From contig JAACJO010000023.1 in assembly GCA_013368445.1 (NCBI GenBank), forward strand, positions 372,001 to 436,000: a stretch of 64,000 nucleotides of DNA. Direction: 5' to 3'. The stretch's first letter is position 1. Each line of letters starts with the position of its first letter. Below are positions 24,666 to 35,980 of the stretch, piece by piece. Made by a program: the position numbers and the translations under genes. Source of the stretch: Leucocoprinus leucothites. Lineage: Eukaryota > Basidiomycota > Agaricomycetes > Agaricales > Agaricaceae. The notes beneath the pieces were generated by a model. The model saw only the letters and a list, made by a program, of their open reading frames with translations. It was not told the DNA's origin and did no database searches.

Positions 24666-25790
24666 GGTGGCAGTCAGGCGATTGAAGGGAGGATCCTACA
24701 TCCTGGCAAATTCCTAGACGAAGGGAAGTGAGCTGGAAGACGCGATCAACGTTCAAACGTTCAACAGTGATCATTCACTTGATCTACATCTCACAAGGCC
24801 TAATTTACATGAACTAAGTCTCGATATCGAACTTAAGGTTCTTATCCATATTCTCGCCAAGCTGTTCACTGAATCCGGTGCAGCTAGAGCTCTCTTTTGG
24901 GATCAACTATGGCCAGCTTGGTGGAAAAATCTTTGTTCTAACCTCAGCACATACTCCGCGCCCGATCGCTTCATGCTCCTGATTGCTTGTACGGACTTAC
25001 CTTGGTGCAGGTACTGGCTGATGGCCTGAATGCAAGAGCTCCAACTAGTGCCGGCGACATGCCGGTCTCACCTGTCTCTAAAGAACCTCTGCTTCCACAG
25101 GTGCACGCCTTCTCGCCCGAAAACACACCTTTGCCGTGTTATGTTCCTTCGAGTTTGTTCCTTTGGTTACTGCGGTCTGCGTATATGAACCAAAGGCCAA
25201 GTCTGCTATTGGCTACATAAAACCGCTATTGGTACCGCCATTGGTCTCCAATTTGACACTGGCAACTCCCTCTACTAACCCCAAGTGCTCCTGGGGCCCA
25301 GGATTCCCATGGTGGCCGTCTCCCCCCAACACTGCGCCTCACCTTGGCGAGAACTCGGCCTGCACTACATGATTTGTCCCCTACTAAGTGCCCCTTAATT
25401 CCCGTTTATCTCTGGACACAGGTGTCAGTTAACGGTGACAATCTCTACCAGGAAACGATTTAGATCCATGTCATCAACGTCGGGAGTGGCTCTGAGGTCG
25501 CTTTTATCTTCGGCCATGTGGGTGAGCACCTTCATGCCCATGTTCGTGTCACCCTCGTTGGTCTTACTATCACCGAGTACTTCTGTGGTGGGGAGGGCTA
25601 AGATATGTTGATCTTCGTTGGCAACTCTTTCGTTTGAGAATGTAGTAGTATCACGGTTAAGAGAGGTTCCATCACCTCTGTTTAGGCTGCACACATATCA
25701 TTGCCCTTGACTGGTAAAATATACACAGTTTTAGATGCCTCCGAACTATTCACTCTCTTCACTGCTCTCATCAAGATTTTGATAGCACTG
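24666..25790. other. Region with an orphan coding-like fragment
   Basis: On the plus strand, about 24770-25010 keeps one open frame containing LSLDIELKVLIHILAKLF and ARALFWDQLWPAWWKN before a GTACTG that could be a donor, but no start or partner exons are found. It looks like a gene remnant. An acidic minus frame at 25425-25694 is not supported. Nothing else is seen. Confidence 0.3.
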
Positions 25791-26646
25791 TAACCTTGAA
25801 AACCGATATTTAGAACGACTCTCAGCTAGTTTGGGGCGCCTTCTAGTTTTAAGGTTTAGAGAATGGCCCGGAAATACGAAATCCGCACACGACGGCAAGT
25901 CTGCTTTTTGTCATTTACAAATAGAATATAGAGTTCTAAAGCCCACAGGAAGTCATCCATTATTATTACATTAGACATGGAATCCTCGACTCGGAACCAT
26001 CAAAGACCGGGTGTATTTTAGGAAGGGCACCCTCGGCTGAAAGGGGAACAGAAACGAGAAAATAAATCAAGATAAAAATAGACTTCAGTAGAGCTCGTCG
26101 TACCTCACCAACGATATCTTCACAAGATGACTAACTTCGGTTCCAAACATCTAATGGCTATTTAACATGTGATATCAGCGGAATTTAATACTATTGCATA
26201 CAAGTGTTGGATTGGAATCTGAAATACAACCGCTCGGTCAAAAGTTTCTCCAGAAAGCGGGGAAGTTCGAGCATCAGTGCGTTAGCTGATGAACTCATGT
26301 AGAATTGGCCCAAGGTAGCGGTGCTACATGCAGTTTGAACATTGAGTTTGATCAGTGTTGTCGTTTTGTGCTTCTCTCGCGGAGTCGGTTTGGGTCTTTC
26401 TGAACTTTGTTGACTTTGAACGGCTGAGCGAAGCACTTTACTGGCACTGTGAACAGCTGGTATGCTCGGAAGCATGATCTTAGAGCCACGGTAGACAGTT
26501 AGTGGGTTCATAAATCATGCCAGAAAGATGTCTAGAGTCATTTTAACTAGTAGAAGCGGAATTGGTACTGACAAAGTCACCGTAACCTTCGGATTTTTGG
26601 GGTAACTGTTTCCCAACGACTGTGCCAATTCGGAAGGACAACATAA

Positions 26647-26653
26647 TATAAAA
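26647..26653 (+). promoter_or_regulatory. TATA box of lectin gene B
   Basis: TATAAAA 109 bp before the ATG at 26756, followed by TCCCCTCTG as in lectin gene C. Confidence 0.6.
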
Positions 26654-26755
26654 TCCCCTCTGAACAAATGACCAACTCATCCAATCGAGGCACTCACCTG
26701 CTACAACTACCACTACTACACAACTTCAAATCGTTACTTCTTACATCTTGCTGAA

Positions 26756-27306
26756 ATGTCCGATAAAATGCCCGCCCCTGGTGTATACTACATCGTTAAC
26801 CGTGTTCTCTCGCCCACCGGTGAGAAACTCGCCATGACATTTGAAGGTAAAGGAGAGCTTGCCAAAGCTATGCCTTTGACCAACTCTGCTGCTCAACGCG
26901 TGAGTCGCTTAATAGCTTGATGAAGAATTTTATTGACCATTGGAGAGATTTAGTGGATCATCGGGAAATTCGATGCCAAGACTCAGTCTGTTTCTCCAGC
27001 TGATTCCCCGAGCCTTCAAGCTGGCTGGGGTAAGGGAGTGATTATCCTTCCAGCTGGGAATTACGTCTGGACCATTAGGAAGGAAGATGATGGATATACG
27101 TGAGGCTTACTATTTTGTTATTTGCTGCCGTGACAAATTCTGACAAATTATTGATTTATGATGATCGGATGGATGGGATTAGTATTCAAGATGGGGGCGT
27201 CACTGTGTATTGGGGACTTGATCATGCTAAGGAGGGGGAGAGTATTAGCATTGGTGCTGGGACTGGAGGCGAGAAGCAGCGTTGGGTTTTGGAGAGCCAT
27301 GCTTGA
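26756..27306 (+). CDS. CCL2-like beta-trefoil lectin, copy B
   Basis: Exons 26756-26899, 26954-27099 and 27183-27306; 137 residues. The same motif order as copy A: GVYYIVNRVLSPTGEKL, QRW turn at the first intron, SPSLQAGWG, LPAGNYVWTI, IQDGGVTVYWG, and the final QRWVLE. Closest to copy C, with nearly identical promoters. The fold and glycan-binding role follow from the CCL2 family; ligand is not predictable here. The start is taken at the first ATG (MSDKMP); a second ATG four codons later is also possible. Confidence 0.88.
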
Positions 27307-27659
27307 AGCCTGGGCGGCGGCAGATGCCAAGTATCATGAATAGGGTTTGTCTAAAGTTTGAGAATTTGGTATATGTGCTTTATGATGATGTTTGCTGAAT
27401 ATGAACTTGTTGTTGATGAATTGGTGTTTTAAGCTGTCTTGGTTTTTATGTGACTGTAATGCCTCTTTCGGGCGAAGTAAACTAAGTATCCGCTGAAACT
27501 ATAAATAGCCAATATAAGTACTACATCACATAGCTGATGATGAGCTTTTCCTTAGTCTCTGATCCCACCACTACCTTCATTCCGTCTGCTGGTCAGCGGA
27601 ATTTTTGTACTGCGCTGTGTTTGAATATCAGCTAGATTTCCTTAGTACGCTTGGAGCAA

Positions 27660-28260
27660 TTGAGGAGTCTCTCGGTGCGCTGTCCGGATCCAATCTGCAC
27701 TTTGTCGCCGCCTTTTTACAGTCTACTGCTGTCAGTTGGCCATCAAACTGACCCAGCTGATGTTCTATGTTCTGGCCAACCTTTCTGACATCTTGATAAT
27801 TGTCTATCGATGAGACAATATTTCGTGATTGTATAGTATCTTTACGGGATAAACGGACATCCCGAGCTCATGACTATACCAATAAAACATCCGTCCTGGC
27901 TCCTCCATATTTTAGTGATTTGTGGGAGGATAGGGAATGTGCTGCGTGAAGATGAATTCAGTCACTGCGTTCTAGGGGACATCAATAATATGCACAAGCG
28001 CCGTGTACGAACTTGAAGTTATCCTCAGGCTGGACACGTGAACTGATGCATTCAGCAAACGATTGATTTGTTCCGGGCATGCACACTGGGCCCACCAAAT
28101 TTTCCTTTTGGCTCGTTTAAGTCCACATTGGATGACTCCACGCAGGATTTAGAATTGCAGATACATTTTCCAAACTACTCAACAAGGTAGGCTACCAACG
28201 TCACGGTCTAGGGAAAGGCCTCCCCGAGTCAACCCCGAGTTATAAAACCCAATCTACAAA
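27660..28260 (-). pseudogene. Decayed copy of the unidentified lectin-linked gene
   Basis: Nucleotide similarity to about 23000-23480 is visible by eye: both contain CTTTGTCGCCGCCTTTT, a CTTGATAATTGT(T/C)TATCGA block, GGACATNCCGAGC, and CAGTGTGCATG on the reverse side. The reading frames here are broken by stops and indels. This indicates duplication of a lectin plus neighbour unit followed by loss of the neighbour. Confidence 0.5.
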
Positions 28261-29273
28261 TGTCCTACCCTGTTTGGGTGATGACCATCAATGTTCTCCA
28301 GTGATTCAAAGTCGACAAGTTTGTTACAATGAGAAAGTAGAATATAGCACACCTGGTCTCGACACAAAGGAGCCTTTAAATTATATTTTGAGTAAAAACT
28401 AGTCCTAGTACCATAGCAAGGAAGATGTGCTCACTAAGCAAGATTTTTATGGCATAACCCAAACGGCATCTAGAACGACGAGTCCCAGGCACTTAGAGGG
28501 CTTCTTCTAGATCAAGGTTTAGTAGAAAGTAGCCAAAAGAAGTCCATGCGCGATACCATCACCAGTTGACTCGACAAGCCCGCAAGAAGTCGTCTATTAT
28601 CGTTACTTAGATATGGAACCCTGGACTCAGAACCGTTAAGGATCGGTCGCATTTCCAGGAGGGGTACATGCGGCAGAAAGGAGAATGGAAACAAGAAAGG
28701 AAACAGATAAAAATAGACTTCCGGAAGATAACCTCGTACTACCTTACAAAACAATATCTTCACGAAATGACTGACTTTTCGAGTGTCTATGGCTATTAAA
28801 CATGTGCTACCGGCGGAATTCCATATTGTTGCATATGAATGTCTGATTGTCAAGTGAGATACAACCGTTCATTCATATTCTTCTCCCAAAAGCGGAGTTT
28901 GAGCAATGTGTAAGCTGGTAAACTCGTGTAGTGATTAGTCCAAGACAGCGGTACTATATGTAGATTGGATACTGAGTTTTACCAAAGATGTTGTTCTGTG
29001 CTTCGATCGTAGAGCTAGACTGAGTCTTTTGACTTTGAGCGGCTTAGACTGAGCGAAGTGCTCTATCACTCAGGCTTTAAACAGCTGGTATGCTCGGAAG
29101 CCTGATCTTAGAGCCGCGGTGAGCACTCAGTGAGCTCACATAGCATGCGAAAACGATGTCTGGAATCGTTCTCACTAGCAGAAGCAGAAATGGCACTGAC
29201 AAAGTCACCGTAACCTTCGGATTCTTGGGTCGATGTTTCCCAAGGACTGTGCCAATTCGGAAGGACAACGCGA

Positions 29274-29280
29274 TATAAAA
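29274..29280 (+). promoter_or_regulatory. TATA box of lectin gene C
   Basis: TATAAAA 87 bp before the ATG at 29361, in the same surrounding sequence as lectin gene B. Confidence 0.6.
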
Positions 29281-29360
29281 TCCCCTCTGCGAAAATGATC
29301 AACTCATCCAACGGGAACCACTACACAACTTCGTATTGTAGCCCCCTATATCTTTGCTCA

Positions 29361-29927
29361 ATGTCCGATACAAAGCTTGCTCCGGGCAAATATTATATCA
29401 TTAACCGTGTTCTCTCGCCAACCGGCGAGAAACTCGCTATGACTTTCGAAGGTCAGGGAAAGCTTGCAAAGGCTATGCCATTGACTCGATCTACTACTCA
29501 AGTTGTGAGTAGCTCATAGTTAGACGAAGAAATTTATTGACCATTGGAGAGATCAGTGGTCCATCGAGAACTATAATGATAAGACTCAATCCTTTTCTCC
29601 AGAGGATTCCAAAAATCTTCAAGCTGGTTGGGGTGATGGGGTTGTTATAATTCCAGCAGGGAATTATACCTGGACCGTTAGGAAGGAGGAGGATGGATAC
29701 AGGTAAGGCTTACTACTAGCTGTTCGGTGCTGTGACAAATTCTGACTTTTCGTTAATAAAAATATTTTATTTATTTATTTATCTATGATGATCGGATCGA
29801 TTTTAGCATTCAAGATGGGGTCTCCACTGTGTACTGGGGACTTGATCAAGCTAAGGAGGGGGTGAATATTAGCATTGGTGCGAAGACTGGAAGTGAGAAG
29901 CAACATTGGGTTTTGGAGAAAATCTGA
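29361..29927 (+). CDS. CCL2-like beta-trefoil lectin, copy C
   Basis: Exons 29361-29504, 29557-29702 and 29807-29927; 136 residues. Motif order as in copies A and B, with KYYIINRVLSPTGEKL, NLQAGWG, IPAGNYTWTV, IQDG, VYWGLD and a terminal HWVLEKI. All three intron positions are conserved. No signal peptide. Likely a cytosolic glycan-binding defence protein of the CCL2 type; specificity not known. Confidence 0.88.
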
Positions 29928-30560
29928 GCTGCCGTTTTTGGGTGCTATGGATTGATAGAATTCTACGTCAGGGAGCCTACGGTGCTTTGTGATATGTACG
30001 ATGGTTATGGTTAATGCTGAACGTTGAATGGGATATAGAGCCTGTTGCCTGGACATGTTTTCGTTTTGCGTGATTTTGGCAAGTGACCATTCACTGAAAC
30101 TATAAATAGTCATCTGATACATTCACGGCACCATCGACGTACTTCTACGATTACCGGTTATAGCTTGGCAAGCGGTATCGCGATACGGAAATTTCATTTG
30201 GCTTCAACCGTCTCGCTGGCATCGCCATAGCCTTTCGAGCCCCGACTCGGAGCCCGGGAGACGATCAAAAATCTCAAACACCAACAGTATTTGATTGATA
30301 TAAGTACTACATCACACAGCTGATGATGGGCTTTTCCCTTAGTCTCCGATCCCACCACTACTCTACTGTTCCGTCTGCTGGTCAGCGGAATTTGTTGTAC
30401 TACGCAGCTGGACTGTGTTTGATTATCAAGGCCTGGAGCCGAAGAAGTATCGGAAATTGTGAATTGTGAAAGGTGACTCAGAGATATGATCGGTGTTGGT
30501 GGGTACTCTTACTTGGGCTTTGGAGCAGTGCGTTTAGGGGGGCTTACTATGTGTGGTTGA

Positions 30561-31387
30561 ATGATAGTGATTGTCGGGATATGTGTAGTGTTTTTGTTGG
30601 TTTTGTTGATTCCGGGTGTGTCTGCTGAGACAACTTGCATTGAGGATGTGTGAGTTGTTTTTGTTTGGGTTTGAGGTAGGAACGAGGATTTAATTCGGCG
30701 TTTTTGTAGGAGAGGGAAACTCGTATGCAAGACTTATAGACCGTCTGCGTCAAGAATCGGTGTAGTCATTGGGATCGTCCTCTGTGCGTACACACATAGA
30801 CCGGTTGTCAAGTATTAAAGTTTTGCGCAACAGGTATAATAACAGGAATGATCGTCTGTCTTGTACTCTTCGTCAAGCACAACCGGGCAGAAGCCAGAAG
30901 GACAGCAGAAGACACGTCAGCCAGTACGATTGAAGCCAATCAGGTACAAGGACCACCGGTGATGCGTGAGACGCACTACAAGCCCGCTTCTGGGCCTGTC
31001 GGTGTGTATGAGGATCAATATTCACCCTCGGAGTATAGCGGCGGTGAAGCTGAGAAGGAAAGTAAATCGGCGGCTGTGGCTGTGGAACCGACGTTTCCGC
31101 GTCCCGCGTATCATGACCCGTATTATTACTCTGGTAGCAGTGGATCGCATACGGCTCCTGCAACCAAGGTGAGTTTTGTTGCTGAGGACAAGGTGAAGCC
31201 GGGTGCGTCGTCGGTAAGTTTTGTTGTCATCGCGACGAGGATGTTGTGTAAATTTTTTATATTTTTGCCCGCGTAGAACGCGACGAGTAGTTTGGGGGTT
31301 CCGCAGACGGCGTTTATGAGGAGAGAGTTTCCGAGACCGCTGTGGACGTCTGTGCCTAGGCAGGAACGGCCAGAGTATTACAAGTAG
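30561..31387 (+). CDS. Type I single-pass membrane protein, unknown function
   Basis: Exons 30561-30649, 30710-30783, 30834-31213 and 31277-31387 give 217 residues with agreeing phases. The N-terminus is a clear signal peptide (MIVIVGICVVFLLVLLIPGVSA), then a very short lumenal part with two cysteines (TTCIEDV...LVCKTY), a transmembrane helix (IGVVIGIVLCIITGMIVCLVLF) ending in KHNRAEARR, and a cytoplasmic tail of about 140 residues rich in Pro, Ser, Tyr and Glu, ending PRQERPEYYK. The layout resembles small fungal surface or sensor proteins, but no family is recognised. It lies just beyond the lectin cluster. Confidence 0.7.
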
Positions 31388-31532
31388 AGTAGAAAGTGTG
31401 GGATGTATACATATATTTTAAATTGATGGGAGGAAGTTATCGGCGTTGTCCGAAGGGAAAGGCGATTATTGGGTGCAGCAAGCGCGTACCTCCCCTCCCC
31501 TGCACCAACCCCAAACCTCATCCCCCCCACCG

Positions 31533-34500
31533 ATGCCCTCTCTCTTCTCCCGGGCTCGTACAAACTCAACACCGCAAAAGAATATTCTCACATCTTCCCC
31601 TGTCTCTCTAGACGAGTTTGGCCGCACTCAGAGCAGGAACTCAAACCGCGCCAGCCCGTTCGCTTCTACTTCTGCGAAAAAGGACAAGAAGAAGGCAAAA
31701 GACCTTGCGAAACGTGGCAAGACTCTTGATTTGGTCGATGCCGACCTAGACCAGCAACAACCTACTCTCCCAGACGGCTCGTTTCTGCCGCTGAACCTCG
31801 ACCCACCGAGGAATTACGATACAGAAGTGGGTGAACAGGCGAGGGAGACCGACTATGGCTATCTCTCATATGAACGCCATGTCGTTCTGGGGTTGGAGCA
31901 GCTAGAGATGCTTGTGAGTGTTGTGGCTGAGGAGTTGGAGAACCGGGGAGGAATCACGACGCCGTTTATATTCTCGACTACTGCGCTGGATATCTCTGCA
32001 TCTGCGATTAAACGACTGATTCGATCTTTTTTGAATGTGTGTGCTGGGCCCGGGGCGGATGTGGAACGGGCGTGGAGGGAGGAGGCAAGGTTTGCGGGGC
32101 CGCATGAGCTGGGAATGTGTTTGCGGTGGGGATTGGCTCGGGTTGTGAGAGTCAGTGGAGGCCAGGATGTTCGTGGCCTTGTTTCTTGGGATATATATCT
32201 CAGATTCCGTGACGCTGAAGCTGGTGGGGCTTGTTGTATTTCGTGGCTAGATTATCACTGACATATGAGCTTTATTACAGCTAATGGGTACCCGACAGGA
32301 CAGTTTGAGGCATTCCTGGACGAGCTTGAGCCCACGCTCCAGGTCATCGTCGTTCGCCTGCTTTCTCTCCTAACACGCCTCACAGCAAACAGCACCTCGT
32401 CAGGCCACACACCGCCCACCCTCTCGCCTCTCTTTGGCCCTCTGCTCTTTGGTCTTGGACCTGCCACCCTTGCTTTCCATCACACTTACATTCATTATCT
32501 ACGCGCAGTCAATGCTGCTGAACACTTGCTACTGGCGTTTATTCGCTGGCAGGACACACCGCGTCTCGCTACTTCCTCCAGCGCCATGTACCCCTCTGCC
32601 AGCGCCGCTGCCCTCGGCGTTCCTATCCGCCTCAAAGAGTGGATCAAAGGCTATCCTGCCATGCTTCCTTTCCTTCATGAACACAAGAATGTCAAGCCTC
32701 ATGCCCGCAAGGGCGCAAAGACGGTTACTGTCACCACTGTTCGAAGGAACGTTCGCATGTATTCCCCCGACCTGGTGAAAACTGCCGCCACGTGGGCCCA
32801 TCGCTCAAGGGCGAGTAACAATGTCATTAATGGACTGGCAAGCTCGAAAGAATGGGACAGGATCGCGCCAACAACGTTGAAGCTCCCGCCGAGGTACTCG
32901 GAGACCTACAAGAAGAGGATGAATTTACCACGAGACTTCCATCCCGAAACGGCTCCTGGGTCTTACTCTCGCAGCAATAATACGTCTGCCTCCTCCCAAC
33001 CACCCGCGCTCGCTTCCACGCTCACCATCGGCACTCTCCCACAGCCGCCCGACAAGGACTACTTTGGTCTCGGGAAAAGAGAGGGCGAAGACCGGTTCAG
33101 GAGCTTGACAGATTTGAAGTGGGGCGAGTTCGAGGATATGGGATTTAACACTACCGGAGACGAGAAGAAGTTGCAGTTTGACTTGACAGAAAGTGCCAGG
33201 GAGGTCAGTGGTGGTGGTGTTAATCATCTAATCTAAAATAAAAACATATTCACATCCCTCTCTCTTTTCAGGCACGAGCTGCAAAGCGCCAAACCATGTC
33301 ATGGAACGATTTCTCGTCTGCAGGGTTTTCGCGCACCGATGCGCCCCTCAATGCTACCCTACAATTCAGTACTCCCTTGACGCTCTCCGTCACCAACTGG
33401 CCGAACAAGGATGCCGAGTTGACGAAGAAGATTAAAAAGACAGAGAAGCAACTGCCGCCGTTTGGATGGGACACTGGACCTGTGATGGGCAGCGAAGAGA
33501 TTATTGAAGAGTCGTTTGTGGACGTCTTTTGTGATCTTATTTACGGGGGCGGGTGGATGGACCTAGAGAGGGGCGAAGGCTTGGACAGGGACGTTAATTG
33601 GGCTTTGGTATGGCGTCCAAATATCCGCATATATCCAAACTGATCCGACGCCATACAGGTCGAATTCAAATCCCTACCTGCAGCTAACAGAGGTACCGTC
33701 GGTGGCGGTTCCGATCCACGAACCAGCACCAGTCTCATTCTGTTCGAGGAATTTGTCCCTCTGGAATATAGACAACAACTCGCTGTCAAATCTACCACAC
33801 GCCGGCGCCTACCTGCACTCTTCTCTCCTTCGAAAAAACAATGGAAACAAGCTGCGACGTTGAATGGACGACCTTATGTTGTGGGTCATGTTCCTAGGAG
33901 TCCGTCGTATAGAGAGATGGAGTTTGAGGGGCTGTTGCAGGGAGGAAGTGGGACCAAGGTGATTTCGCTTGGATCGAAAGCGAGTACGAGGGTTGTTTCG
34001 GCTATCTCGACTACGACTGCTGGACATGGAGCTGGTGATGTGCCGAAGGAGCCTTCGCCGCCTGTTCCGCCGTTGCCGGCTCAACTTTCGCAATCGCAGC
34101 AAGGGGGTGCGCCACCAAGCACACCGGTGAAGAAAACGTTGGCGCATAATACGCTTCCTCGATTGGCGGCAACACAATCACAAACGCGGAGTGATGAGCT
34201 GCATTCTGCTACTTCGGAGTCTACTGCCACCATGTCTCCCTCTGCAGCTGCTGCGAAAAAATCGTCGGCGTCGAGGTTCAAGATTACCAATGTCATCTCG
34301 TCTGCTGTTTCTCCTAGTCCGAAGCGATTGTCGATGGTTCCTCCGGCGGAATACTCAGAGGTGCAATTTGAGACGAGGTTGGCTTCGTATAGTGATTCCG
34401 AGCATAACTCTCCAGACGGTGACGCTAAGGGGAAGAAGGGAAAGAGGGAGAGTAGGGATGATGCGTGGGTTGATATTCTTGTGAATAGTCAGAGTAGGAG

Positions 34501-35980
34501 GATGGTGGGTCAGGATGTTGAATTGCCCACCAAACCTGCAGGTGGGGACCCGGATATGGCGAGTATGGAAGTGGCACAGGTGTTGGCTGCTGTGAGGGGT
34601 GGGAGGAACAGGTCGAGTTCGTCGTTGTCGTTGGGGAGTATGTCGTCTCGTGAACGATCGCATCGGCGGCGTTTTTTTGATGATGGCGGGGAGGAGGATG
34701 GAGATGATGGAGAGTTTGCGTCGAGCCATCGCCCGCATGGTGGACATCGTGATGTTTCGGTGAGAGAGCATGGGCCGAGTATTGATATGGATGCGCATGT
34801 TGAAGGGTTGGAGATTGATGAGATTGAGAGGGTGCCGAGGGAGAGGCAGAGTGTGGAGAGTGAGAGTAGTTTGGGGCATCACGCTGCGGGTACGAGAGGG
34901 TTGGCGTATGATGCGGATGATGAAGAGTTGGAGTCCCAGGATTTGTCGCATTCGCATGCGGATCATGAGCCTTCTGTGCTGGAACAAGAACACGAGCAAG
35001 AACAAGGCCAAGAACAAGAATCGTCGGGGCTTTCGGTTCGACATGCGTTGAAGCAGCAGAGGAGGTTGGGGTATTTTGATTTACATCCCGAGAGGAAGCA
35101 ACTTTACTCTCCAGAACAACAACAGCGGCCGAGCCCCGGAACCTTGGACTTGACGGATGATATTCATTTACAACCGCATCAGGCTTCAGCTGCATCCTAT
35201 GGGAGTCCGTCGCCGGATGTACCGAGTTTTGATTCGAGTATTGAGAAGCGGAGAGCAGAGATGGAGAAGAGTGGTCTTGCGAGGGCGGATAGTGTCACGT
35301 TGCCTTCGACCAAGTCGAGTTCTGAGAATGGGCATGGACAGCAGACGAATGGGCATGCGTCGGCGGGTGCGGTTACTCCTACGCCAGTAGCGATAATACC
35401 ACCTGTGGCGACGACGGTGACTCCGCCTGTGAGTGTGACGTTGTCGCCGAGTGTGCATCCTATGGGACCTAGAGCACCTGCGAGTTCCTCTGTGGCAGGT
35501 ACGGGTGTAGGTGTAGGTGCGGGTGCGGGGACGAAGACTGCGGCGTTGATTGAGATGTATAGAGAGCGAGAGAGACGTGCTGCTGCTGCGCCATCCATAA
35601 CAGCTACTACTGCTACGCCAGCGAGTACAACGACGACGCCTCCTCCAGCCGTTCCGGTACCATCACTACCAACAATAGCAGCTCCAGCGGCAGCAACGCC
35701 CTCAACTGTCCCCTCGATAATCACACCACTACGCGTCCCAGCACGTTCGGCTTCTCTTCCTGGAGCTACGAATCCCAATTCTAATATTACACCTGTCTCT
35801 GTTCCGGTGCCAGCGCCTGCTGAGATCCCACCAGCGCCAGCGACGGCACCAGCGGCGGTGGAGTTGATTGAGCCTCCAAAGGTGCTGCTTGAGGAGACTG
35901 GGAGGGCGAGTCCGGGGAGGTATATTCATGGAGCGCCGTTGCATAATGTGTTGGAGGAAGAGGAAGAGGAGGATTTGTAG
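31533..35980 (+). CDS. Msb1/Mug8-domain protein (DUF1708 type), very long disordered tail
   Basis: Four exons, 31533-32223, 32281-33203, 33272-33607 and 33659-35980, give 1423 residues. The first ATG giving MPSLFSRART is chosen; the upstream open frame begins at TTG. The N-terminal 300-400 residues carry YGYLSYERHVVLGLEQL, TTPFIFSTTALDISASAIKRL, and LSPLFGPLLFGLGP-type segments that I recognise from the Msb1/Mug8 family, a RhoGAP-like fold involved in polarity and Rho/Cdc42 signalling in yeasts. After residue about 650 the protein is low-complexity: Ser, acidic, His/Gln-rich EQEQEQGQEQE, then Pro/Thr/Ala-rich repeats, ending in a run of Glu. The antisense open frames over this tail are shadows of its codon bias. 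Confidence 0.82.

Larger units (their letters stand above)
25800..27640. repeat. Segmental duplication unit B (contains lectin B)
   Basis: This unit is similar over most of its length to 28480-30430. Upstream landmarks shared by both include GGTTTAG...GAAGTCNTC and the CTTCGGATT...GTGCCAATTCGGAAGGACAAC promoter block; downstream, both share a block with CAGCTGATGATG and CCGTCTGCTGGTCAGCGGAATTT. Boundaries are by eye. Confidence 0.6.
28480..30430. repeat. Segmental duplication unit C (contains lectin C)
   Basis: Second copy of the unit at 25800-27640, sharing upstream, promoter, coding and downstream blocks. A short TTTA run at 29768-29781 interrupts the second intron of lectin C. Confidence 0.6.

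Noticed and set aside
34355..35195. Long minus-strand open frames of 190-256 codons over the Msb1/Mug8-type gene
   Set aside because: They lie antisense to a well-supported exon, consist of biased Arg/His/Pro/Ser runs, and result from the low-complexity codon pattern of the sense gene.
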